From NCBI GenBank assembly GCA_043228905.1, contig JBHGNT010000014.1:19406001-19470000 (forward strand): 64,000 nucleotides of DNA, in the 5' to 3' direction. Below, piece after piece: positions 1 to 8,416 of this stretch. Position 1 is the stretch's first letter; every line of letters starts with the position of its first letter. The position numbers were made by a program, and so were the translations under genes. The notes under the pieces are model-generated. The model ran no database searches. It was not told the origin of the DNA and was given only the letters and a program-made list of their open reading frames with translations. This DNA is from Azolla caroliniana. Its lineage: Eukaryota > Polypodiophyta.

Positions 1-2373
1 AATTGTAGTCAATGTCACTTCATCTGGCTCCATACCGGCGATTTGAAGTCTCTCAAACATATGCATACTTTCTACTACACTTCCTTCTCCTACATAACCA
101 TCGATGAATACATTCCACAACACAATATCTGCGATGAAGGGAAGTTCTTCAAAACAAGCTTGCATTTCAACAATACCTCTGCAATTTCCATATGCATAAA
201 TTAAAGTAGTTGCTAAGGAAGGGATTTCCTTATAACAAGAAGAGGCAATACCAAAATGAATCTCCTTACATATGTCCAAGTTTCCTGTCAAGCTACAAGC
301 TTGTAGAATACTAGTAAGGGTCAAATCATCGAAAATGGCATGTTGTTTTTGTGCTTTTCTTAAGAGTGTTAATGCCTCTTCTGGTTGGCCATCTCTAATA
401 TACGCAGAAAGGATAGTGTTCCATGGTACAATACTTGAGTTAGAGAAGATATCAAATAAATTCTTTGTTTCAAACATGCCCCCACATTTTGCATACATAT
501 TCATAACACTACTTCCAACAACTACATCTGACATGAACCCCTTCCTCTCGGCATCTATATGCAAAGCTTTTCCTATTTCTAAAGAAACTAACATTTCCTC
601 TTTTATTTGCTGGCATAATAGATCTTCTTTCAAAGTAAGAATAGCACATGCTTGTAAAATTATAACAAATGTTAGCTCAGTTGGAGCAATCCCATTCTCT
701 TGCATCTCTCGAAACAATCGTAAAGCCATCTCTCCTTGCTGTTTATTAACATATGAAGAGAGCATTGCATTATATGAGACTACATCGGGTTGACATAATG
801 CTGAAAAAACCATCTCTGCCTCAGCAATAGCACCACACTTTCCATACATACCGATGATTGTATTCACAACAAAGATATTAGTAGAAGTAAAACCCTTTCT
901 CCTTGCATATGCATGCAGTGCCTTCCCTATCTCTGAATCATTTTTTTGTTCTGAATTTGACTTTACATCAAAATCTTCTTTCCCCACAAGATTGGCAGAA
1001 GCTTGTAGTGCATATACAAGAGTATGTGCATCTGTGATCACACCTTCTTCTTGCATTTGTCTATATAACAGTAAAGCTTTGCCTTCGTGACCGTGCATGA
1101 CATATGCTGAGAGCATTTTATTCCATGCTACTGAATCTTGTCGAGATAATGAAAGAAACAATACCTCTGATTCAACTATGGCTCCACAAGTGCTATAAAT
1201 ACCAACAAGTGTGTTGTTAATGATTAGATCCACGCAAAAACCCATGATACAAACATTTGTGTGTATTGCTTGGACTATATCCACACAAATCATCTCAATC
1301 GAATATTCATGAGAGATAGCTCCTGTCTCTTCAAACACAATAAGTCCACATGCTTTAAGGGTGAAGACTAGGGTAAGAATGTCTATAGCAAGACCATCTC
1401 GTTCCATCATCACATACAACTTTAATGCTTTGTTTCCTTCTCCATTCGCAACGTATGCTGACAGCATAGCATTCCATGAAAACACGTCCCTATGGGGCAA
1501 TTCATCAAACAAAACCTCTGCTTCCTGAACTGCCCCTATTTTTCCATACATGCTTATAAGTGTGTTAATGACCAATATACTCGTTTGAAATCCGTGCTTG
1601 GCGAGACAAAAATGCAATGCTTTTCCAATTTCTAAAGCTATATTCTTGGTTTCTTGTTCTATACTAACAAGATTTTCTTCATTCATTAGGTTACCACATG
1701 CTTGAAGGGTCATCAAAAAGGTAACCTCATTTGGATTTACATTGAGATCATACATTTGCGCATACAACTGCAAAACCTTCTCAATATGTTGATTTTCGAG
1801 GTAGGCTGACATCATTGCATTCCATGAGACAATATCTCTCCTCGGCATCTCGCAAAACACACTTTCGGCCTCGACAACAAATCCACATTTCCCATACATA
1901 CTCACGAGAGCGCATCCAACAAACATATCATATGCACAGAATCCTTTCATACAAGCAAAAGCATGAAATATCTTTCCATTCTCTACATCTTGATTTATGC
2001 CACAAGCTTTGAACATGGTTATAAGAGTATACTTGCTTGGTTCAACATCATTCTCTTGCATTTTATGGTATATGCACATAGCTTCTTGTCCATTACCACA
2101 TTCTACATAGCCAGATATGAGTGCAGACCACGAATAAAGACTCATACATGGTAATGTATGTGAGATTTCTCTTGCATCTTCGAGTTCACCACATTTAGCG
2201 AGACCTAAAACAAGATAATCTGCCAGCAGTCCACTGATCATGATGCCATGTTTTTTCAGATGTTCAAAGACTTGTTTAATTAGATAAAATGTCTTGTTTT
2301 TTGTGCATTTTTGAAGGATGGAGAGGTAAACCTGTATGGAAGGTAGGACGGTCATGTTTGAGAGGAAATCCAT
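1..2373 (-). CDS. PPR protein, PLS type, 3' end outside window
   Basis: The frame is open from ATG at 2373 to the window edge (791 codons, no stop seen); an in-frame TAA at about 2455 limits the start. A second Met at 2355 is possible. The protein is an array of about 35-residue pentatricopeptide helices with recurrent signatures such as SWNAM, SMYGKCG, ACG and FHAF/LHAY. P, L and S motifs alternate in triads of about 100 residues. Such proteins bind single-stranded RNA in plastids or mitochondria, mainly for RNA editing, splicing or stability (family knowledge). I see no obvious transit peptide; the first 30 residues are only mildly basic and hydroxylated. The C-terminal E/DYW region, which would tell editing from other roles, lies beyond position 1. 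It is divergently oriented to the second PPR gene at 8417. Confidence 0.88.
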   Translation of the reverse strand, partial: MDFLSNMTVLPSIQVYLSILQKCTKNKTFYLIKQVFEHLKKHGIMISGLLADYLVLGLAKCGELEDAREISHTLPCMSLYSWSALISGYVECGNGQEAMCIYHKMQENDVEPSKYTLITMFKACGINQDVENGKIFHAFACMKGFCAYDMFVGCALVSMYGKCGFVVEAESVFCEMPRRDIVSWNAMMSAYLENQHIEKVLQLYAQMYDLNVNPNEVTFLMTLQACGNLMNEENLVSIEQETKNIALEIGKALHFCLAKHGFQTSILVINTLISMYGKIGAVQEAEVLFDELPHRDVFSWNAMLSAYVANGEGNKALKLYVMMERDGLAIDILTLVFTLKACGLIVFEETGAISHEYSIEMICVDIVQAIHTNVCIMGFCVDLIINNTLVGIYSTCGAIVESEVLFLSLSRQDSVAWNKMLSAYVMHGHEGKALLLYRQMQEEGVITDAHTLVYALQASANLVGKEDFDVKSNSEQKNDSEIGKALHAYARRKGFTSTNIFVVNTIIGMYGKCGAIAEAEMVFSALCQPDVVSYNAMLSSYVNKQQGEMALRLFREMQENGIAPTELTFVIILQACAILTLKEDLLCQQIKEEMLVSLEIGKALHIDAERKGFMSDVVVGSSVMNMYAKCGGMFETKNLFDIFSNSSIVPWNTILSAYIRDGQPEEALTLLRKAQKQHAIFDDLTLTSILQACSLTGNLDICKEIHFGIASSCYKEIPSLATTLIYAYGNCRGIVEMQACFEELPFIADIVLWNVFIDGYVGEGSVVESMHMFERLQIAGMEPDEVTLTTI

Positions 2374-2374
2374 G

Positions 2375-2510
2375 GCACTTTCAAGCAAATGCACAGATTC
2401 CTCAAACACATAGATGGTATTTTCAAACAAAGGGGTAGCGTGTTAGCACAAATGCATGTTACTTCCAAGCAAATATATGGCATTTTCAAGCAAAAGCATG
2501 GCTTTTCCAG
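2375..2510. repeat. Degenerate short repeat upstream of PPR gene
   Basis: A motif like TTTCAAGCAAA followed by a CATGG-type triplet recurs about every 20-35 bp just upstream of the PPR start. Read on the minus strand it gives repeated LLEsA-like residues, some in frame with the PPR gene but cut off by TAA at about 2455. It is probably a decayed minisatellite in the 5' leader. Confidence 0.4.
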
Positions 2511-2760
2511 CATGCTCTGTTCCACAGGATAAGAGAAGGGAAGGAATCTCATTATGAAAAGGTGGACGAGAACTTGAACCTTCACTCCCATGTTGAAGAG
2601 AATCGCCATGACTAATTTGGATCTTTCTCAGACCATCCCTCTAGAGTCTAGGCTATGATTAATCTATACAATTTTCTTTCTCTCTCTCTCTCTGGTAAAA
2701 ACACAAAATTATTTTAAAAAATGTGTGTGAAAAAATACTAGTTACAGTTTACAAACTTAC

Positions 2761-2960
2761 AACATCAAACTTAGCCAGATTTGAGAAATAATGTAACTCC
2801 AAATCTGGCAAGGAATCGGACATTGTATAAAACTATGAGTACTATCTTCCATTTCAACAATGCAAAAAAAGCAATTGCCTTGTTACTAATCCACATCACT
2901 TTTTAGAGCTAATCCCAAAGGCAAACCCCCAATCAAAACCCTCCAAATGAAGACCAATGT
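2761..2960 (-). pseudogene. LINE reverse-transcriptase zinc-binding (zf-RVT) remnant
   Basis: The minus strand reads a plant LINE zf-RVT domain: an FIWRVLIGGLPLG-like segment, then two adjacent stop codons, then a CFFC pair followed by EDSTHSFIQCP and QIW. The Cys/His spacing (C-x2-C, H, C) and the trailing QIW are typical of the domain after the LINE reverse transcriptase. The stops show decay. A relative of the same family lies at 38755-38955. Confidence 0.65.
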
Positions 2961-4210
2961 ATTACTTCATGCAAATGAACCCTTAGTTAGCAATGGTCCA
3001 ATGAATTTATTCCTACCAATAAGTGATAGTGTAAACTTTACTTTTGTTTGTACCACCATGTTGTGTGTTACCCATTTGATCCTTGGGAACCATCATTGAT
3101 TGACTAGGAATTCAACATAAAATCCATTGCTGCTTCTTGAATCCACAATCTTAACATTGCAACGCTTAACTATAGATCGTGCACCTATAAGCATCATTTT
3201 ATCAAATTGAATTGGTCAAGCGCATTAAAAATGCTTTTGCACGTATTGTTTTTGGTGTGATTTCACTATTGTCACATAATGTTTGTGAGTCGAGAACCTA
3301 TACACATATTGGCATATTCTCATCCTCCACGTGTGATGCATATCAATCATGTTGAAGTTCCATGTGCATTCCTTCACAATAAGCTATTGTTGTTGGATGT
3401 CTTTAGTTCCGTATATATGCTAAATATGTGTAACTTCTATTTGTTTCACATTATGTAGACATTAGTGGATTATTTTGATACTAAATGGTGGTGATTAGGA
3501 CAATCAAAATCGAAAAAATACATGGCAATATTCTTCTTTCATCATAATATGATGACTTTTGTTCATTACCATTGAAAAGGTCTAGATGTAAGCAATTATT
3601 GCAAGTTATGCATTATCGAGCAAAGATTCCCTAGTGTTATGGCACTTGGGAATGGATGTAAGTGATGCATTCATTGTTGACCAAGACGTGAAGATGTGAA
3701 CAACTTAGGGCAATTACAATAGGCACTCTGACAACAATATAGTCAAGATTGGGCATTACCAATTGCAACGTCAATTGATAGGTATAAAGATATGAGGTCT
3801 GCAATGAAAGGCATGCCTTCTGTAGCGACGCAATACTTGAGAATGGATGTTACACCTGCATGATTAGTGAAGAGGCCAAGATTTGCCCAAACAAACCCAA
3901 CATGCATGGTGATGACATAGTTACTAAGAACGGGTGTTGCACGTACATTGTGGACTTGTCCCCATACTACACACAGGTCACAACTAGCTAACCCATCACA
4001 TGTGAATGATGTATCACATTCATTAATACTAAAAGTTGTTCCTATTCAAAATAAGTAAGAAGGTTGGGAATACTTGTCGCCGCAAATTAATTTCGAATGT
4101 GACAAGTTCTAAAATGCTTTCTGGGTTTTTCACAAGAGAAATGTTTGGTTTCTGAGCCTGAAGTAATATGATGGATTGCTAAGAAGGAGGTTTCTGTATG
4201 GATATATAGA
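2961..4210. other. Intergenic AT-rich DNA, no gene seen
   Basis: No coding frame, RNA gene or clear repeat was found between the LINE remnant and the TATG microsatellite. Confidence 0.5.
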
Positions 4211-4215
4211 AAAGT

Positions 4216-4276
4216 GTATGTATGTATGTATGTATGTATGTATGTATGTATGTATGAATGTATGTATGTATGTATG
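4216..4276. repeat. (TATG)n microsatellite
   Basis: About 15 tetranucleotide units with one interruption (ATGAATG). It forms the left flank of the Mutator-like element; the last nine bases are repeated at the element's right flank. Confidence 0.9.
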
Positions 4277-4600
4277 TGCGGTGTCTAAATACCACCAAAA
4301 ATTGAAGAGGGCAAGTGAGGGAATCACGGAGAGGGACAGTGCAGGTCGCTCAGCCGAGGGCACATGCGATTTGCACCATCCAATGTGGGGAAAAAAAAAC
4401 GCGCAAAGAAATCGTCACTTATTGGGGAGCCCGATTAGGAGCCTGATTAGGAGCCCCGCTTACCAATCAAGAGCCCGATTAGGAGCCCCGTTGTCTGACA
4501 ACCTTTGTAACTAGGAGCCCGACTCTGTCAAAGGGAGCCCCTCTGCCTGACAACCTCTGTCACCAGGAGCCTGACTTTGTCAAAAGGAGCCCTGTTCATT
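4277..4600 (+). repeat. Left terminal inverted repeat of the Mutator-like element
   Basis: Pairs with 7785-8145 in inverse orientation. It begins with about 95 bp of well-conserved end sequence, then tandem GGAGCCC-containing units. A TATA-like ATTATAAAA follows at 4615-4623, so the arm could act as a promoter directed into the element. Confidence 0.75.
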
Positions 4601-4684
4601 ATTAATGAGCACTGATTATAAAAACCCCGAATCACTCATTTTGAACCTATTTTGAAAAGAGAGTTTTAGGGTATTTGGAGGGAA

Positions 4685-4772
4685 GAATCAGAGAGGAGCA
4701 CCACTTTCCACCAAAATCAGAGAAGCACAACACTTTTCGCCAGAATCCGAGAGGCGCACCACTTTCCGCCAG
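4685..4772 (+). repeat. Three 29-bp tandem repeats
   Basis: Three imperfect units of the form AATCMGAGAGGMGCACCACTTTCC followed by about five bases (M = A or C) sit about 60 bp after the TATA-like sequence inside the element, in what would be a 5' leader. Confidence 0.7.
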
Positions 4773-4808
4773 CGAACACTTCCCAACCACCTACATTCGA
4801 TCTGCAAA

Positions 4809-5350
4809 ATGAAGGCAATAATATGTATGTATTTTCATGGTTACTTTTATGTTTTACATCGTTTAAGGTTTCTTTTCATTTACATTTGATCACATGGTTC
4901 CATATTCTAACATGGTGAGAGATTTAGTTGTTCCATTTTTCAAATGTATCATATAAATGCATTGTTATAATTTCAGCATCAATATGAAGAAATGTTGAGG
5001 AGGAGCCCAATAGTCTATTGTGACCCGTTGAATAATCCACCGATGGTCAGCTTGAAGACATTGGGTGATTTGGATCCGATTCAACAGATTTTGTAAGTAT
5101 GGCCCAAGTATTGAATAATGACATTTGTTATTGTAAGAGTTGCAGCAAATGTGTGTATTGGTGTAGGGTAAGGAGCAATGGTTCGGATTCGAAGATGTGG
5201 AGCTCCTTCGAAAACGTTGGCAAAATGGGCACGCCGGATTTTGGGCTTTCCCATATATTAACCGGAGGAAATGTTATACTTCGTAACATAAAATATATGA
5301 TATCGATGTATTATCAAGCTTTTTTGTATCAATTTTTTGTAACAATGTTG
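4809..5350 (+). other. Possible small spliced gene or captured gene fragment
   Basis: Downstream of the TATA-like box lies an ATG, a GTATGT donor at about 4824 and a TTTCAG acceptor near 4976. An open stretch follows (4977-5092) ending at a GTAAGT donor, then pyrimidine-AG acceptors near 5143 or 5165. A further open stretch contains EQWFGFEDVELLRKRW and ends in TAA at about 5283. The pieces look protein-like, but I could not join all of them in one frame and recognise no family. It may be a decayed host fragment captured by the element. Confidence 0.3.
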
Positions 5351-5604
5351 TAAATCTTTTTAATACATTGGAACCAAGGTTGCCAACCTTTTTTGCATAT
5401 TGTAACCAAGGCAACTTGAATGATCGTGGCATGTTGTAAATGGTTGATTTTGTAATATGGCATCTATACGTCTTGTGTATCTTCTTCTTGCCTCTTATTT
5501 GTAACATGGATGTAAAGCTTGTTTATGTGAAATTGTTTGTATACATGTTGATGAGTTTTGATTATGTTCAGAGGATGAAGTTTTGATTTTTCGGTTTTTG
5601 TATG

Positions 5605-5786
5605 CAATGGATTTACTTATGATACACTCTTATGCCAATGGATTTACTTATGATCTACTTTTAGGCCAATGGATTTACTTATGATACACTCTTATGCCAA
5701 TGGATTTACTTATGATCTACTCTTATGCCAATGGATTTACTTATGATACACTCTTATGCCAATGGATTTACTTATGATCTACTCTG
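5605..5786. repeat. 31-bp minisatellite with 62-bp alternation
   Basis: Six tandem units of CAATGGATTTACTTATGAT followed by either ACACTCTTATGC or CTACTYTTAGGC (Y = C or T). Units alternate between the ACAC and CTAC forms, giving a higher-order period of 62 bp. Confidence 0.9.
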
Positions 5787-7065
5787 AGGGTGATGATCTA
5801 CTTTTGTATAACCAAAACTGATGATGATGTATATGGATTTTGTAATATCAAAATCAATATTTAAATCTCATTTTAGTTGTATCTGACTCAATGTGGAGTC
5901 AAATCTGTTTTATAGTTCTCTGTTTGGTGTTCTTTGATAGGAAAGTCCAATAACTTGTGCCTTCATATATTTGCCTTTATTAAACATTAAATTGAGTAAG
6001 ATCTTGAGGAGTTTGAGATATCGGATTAAGCCTTCTATTTGATTATCACTTTATTATACTTAGTCCATGATACATATTGTTAATATAGTCTCACATCCTA
6101 CAGGTTATCAATCTCTATGGATAAAAAATGTCACTAGATCTCCAATGACATTAAGTTTCAAGTTTCAAATTAGGGTTAATGTTGAAAATTCTGTTTGAAA
6201 TCCTCAAAAATCATTATGTTCTATGTATATGTTTTTTACACAAGTTTGTATCTATGAACTAAAACTACATATTGGGGCATCTTTATATGACACCTTTTTG
6301 CTCATTTTTTCTCACATTCTTATATTTTTTTGTGAAGCGAACATAAATCACAACTTTGTTATGTTATACATGTAGCTGCACTGAAAAGGCCATCATGGTA
6401 ATATCTCAATGTTCTTATATGAATAACCATTGATTTATTGTATGGATCTTGGGTGTGTTAAACCAAGGATTTTCTGTTCAATGCTCAAAAAGGGTCACAA
6501 TTCAATCTTATAGACAATCCTACAAGAATACTAATATATGAGTTCAATACATGCTAAACTTGTCCTATTATCATGAGATATTGTAGTTGAGGAATGTTAA
6601 GAGAGAATGGAGTATAATAGAATCTATTCTTATTTTCCATTCAACAATTAAACATGTCATCGTATATGTGATCCCTTGTGAAGGGGGTTTGCTATTTTGT
6701 AGTTAAAATTTGTGTGAAGGTAATTAATGTGCTTATATGCTCATCCTTCTTGGTGGGATTTGAGTATCATGCTTCTCTAGTACGACATCATACTTATTGC
6801 ATCCGATGAGCATGTGAGAATGATATTCACCATCCACAAGGTTTTCTATGCATACCTTGTATATATTCAAAATTGGGTAGTATTATATTGATACTGGTAC
6901 TCTAGAGGGATGTATGTATGGAAATTTATTTTTACACCCTAATAGGGAATCTTTCATGTGGAATTGAAATGTTATAAGTGCCACTGTTTTTTGTACTCTT
7001 TAGTAGTTGTTTGCTATATCTATTTAACCTTGGAAATTCCAAGTGGTGTCCAATGCTTCCTACAA

Positions 7066-7395
7066 GTTTGAAAATGTGAATGTGTTATTGTGTCATTTCT
7101 TCTTGTGTTGATTGATGATCCATAGGTAGTAGTATTCCATGGTAGAAAGTCAAAGAACCAAGAAAATGCCCAAGTTATGAAAGTTAACTTTACATGGAAC
7201 ATGAGTGAGTTGCATACTATTGTGAATAGAGTGAATGAGTGAGTTTGAAAATGTGAATGTGTCATTGTGTCATTTCTTCTTGTTTTGGCTCATGATCCAT
7301 AGGTAGAGTATTCCATGGTATAAAGTCAAAGAACCAAGAAAAAGCCCAAATTACGAGAGTTAACTTAACTTGGAACATGAGTGAGTTGCATATTA
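7066..7395. repeat. 177-bp tandem duplication inside the element
   Basis: GTTTGAAAATGTGAATGTG begins copies at 7066 and 7243. Both copies run through ATGATCCATAGGTAG, TTCCATGGTA, AAAGTCAAAGAACCAAGAAAA and ATGAGTGAGTTGCATA, with scattered substitutions and small gaps. Confidence 0.85.
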
Positions 7396-7784
7396 AAGTG
7401 ACAATCAATATAGCCCAAATGGTAAGAGCTAATTTTACTTAAACAAAAGTGTTAAGGGCAGGATGCGGATTAGAAGGATCACAGGGTAAAAGATCTACAA
7501 TTGCAAAAGACAAGAATTCATCACGTTGTAACTTGTAAAGACGAGAATTCAATACCACTATTACGACCCTTAAATGTAAATGAAGTGTAAAGTGACTAAC
7601 CAAATGTTGAAACCCTAATAAAGAAAGTAATCGAAGAAGAAAAAAAACCAAAGAGAAAGAATTAAAAAGAAGAAGGATTTGAACCATAAACCTAGCAAAA
7701 CTCAAGGATAAACTCTAACCAATACCGTATTCATTTTTATTTTATCATATTGCTATATTATTCTTTATTACTTTACTTTTTTGA

Positions 7785-8145
7785 GAGTCGGGCTCCTACC
7801 CGCAGTTGGTCGGGCTCCTAGTGACAAAGGCTGTCAGATAATGGGGCTCCTTTTGACAGAGTCGGGCTCCTTGTGACAGAGGCTATTAGATAGCGGGGCT
7901 CCTTATGACAGAGTCGGGCTCCTGGTGGTAGAGGTTGTCAGAGAGTCGGGCTCCTTGTGTCAGAGTCGGGCTCCTGGTGACAGAGGTTGTCAGAGAGTCG
8001 GGCTCCTGGTGACAGATGTTGTCAGCTTTTTATCCAGATTGGACGGTGGAGGTCGCACGCGCCATCAGCTGAGCGACCTGCACCGACTGCGCCCGCGATT
8101 CCCTCACTTGCCCTCTTTAATTTTTGGTAGTAGTTAGTCACGAGC
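7785..8145 (-). repeat. Right terminal inverted repeat of the Mutator-like element
   Basis: Inverse of 4277-4600. It contains about nine GGGCTCC cores spaced alternately by about 20 and 32 bp, i.e. roughly four 53-bp units, followed by the conserved end block finishing at AGTCACGAGC. The right flank GTATGTATG repeats the left flank. Confidence 0.75.
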
Positions 8146-8416
8146 GTATGTATGAGCTCAGTCATGGTAGTCATACATATATTTAATGATGTATTTCAGC
8201 AGAAGAATGACATGATGATGATGAAGAAGAAGAGGAAGAAGAGGAATCGTAGGAGGAAGCTGTGGTAACATAGCCATGGATCGAATTGAACCATCTCGGT
8301 GAAGTGGAGAAAGGTGAGAAGTTCAGGGTAGAGAAGGATCTTTAAGCAGCTCACAAATCTTTCCGAGGCTTAAAAGTTGCATATCTGCGACACTGTGACT
8401 GGTTTCCTCGAATAGG
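8146..8416. other. 5' region of the second PPR gene
   Basis: Short segment between the element's right end and the PPR start. It holds an A/G-rich stretch (ATGATGATGAAGAAGAAG, 8214-8247). No TATA box stands out. The element therefore ends only about 270 bp before the start codon. Confidence 0.4.

Larger units (their letters stand above)
4277..8145. mobile_element. Mutator-like non-autonomous element with long TIRs
   Basis: The left arm (about 4277-4600) and the reverse complement of the right arm (about 7785-8145) match over more than 300 bp. Examples are the shared blocks GAGGGCAAGTGAGGGAATC and GTGCAGGTCGCTCAGC and a terminal ACCAAAAATT. Both arms contain tandem GGAGCCCGACTCTGTCA / CTGACAACCTCTGTCACCA units. 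The 9-bp direct repeat GTATGTATG flanks the element at 4268-4276 and 8146-8154. Nine-bp duplications and TIRs of hundreds of bp are the mark of Mutator-like elements (family knowledge). There is no long transposase frame inside, so it is non-autonomous. Caveats: the left flank is a TATG microsatellite, which weakens the duplication, and the outermost four bases of the arms differ. Confidence 0.7.

Noticed and set aside
5099-5353. 84-codon frame as a real protein
   Set aside because: The other frame over 5170-5283 looks more protein-like and donor/acceptor signals break this frame; nothing recognisable.
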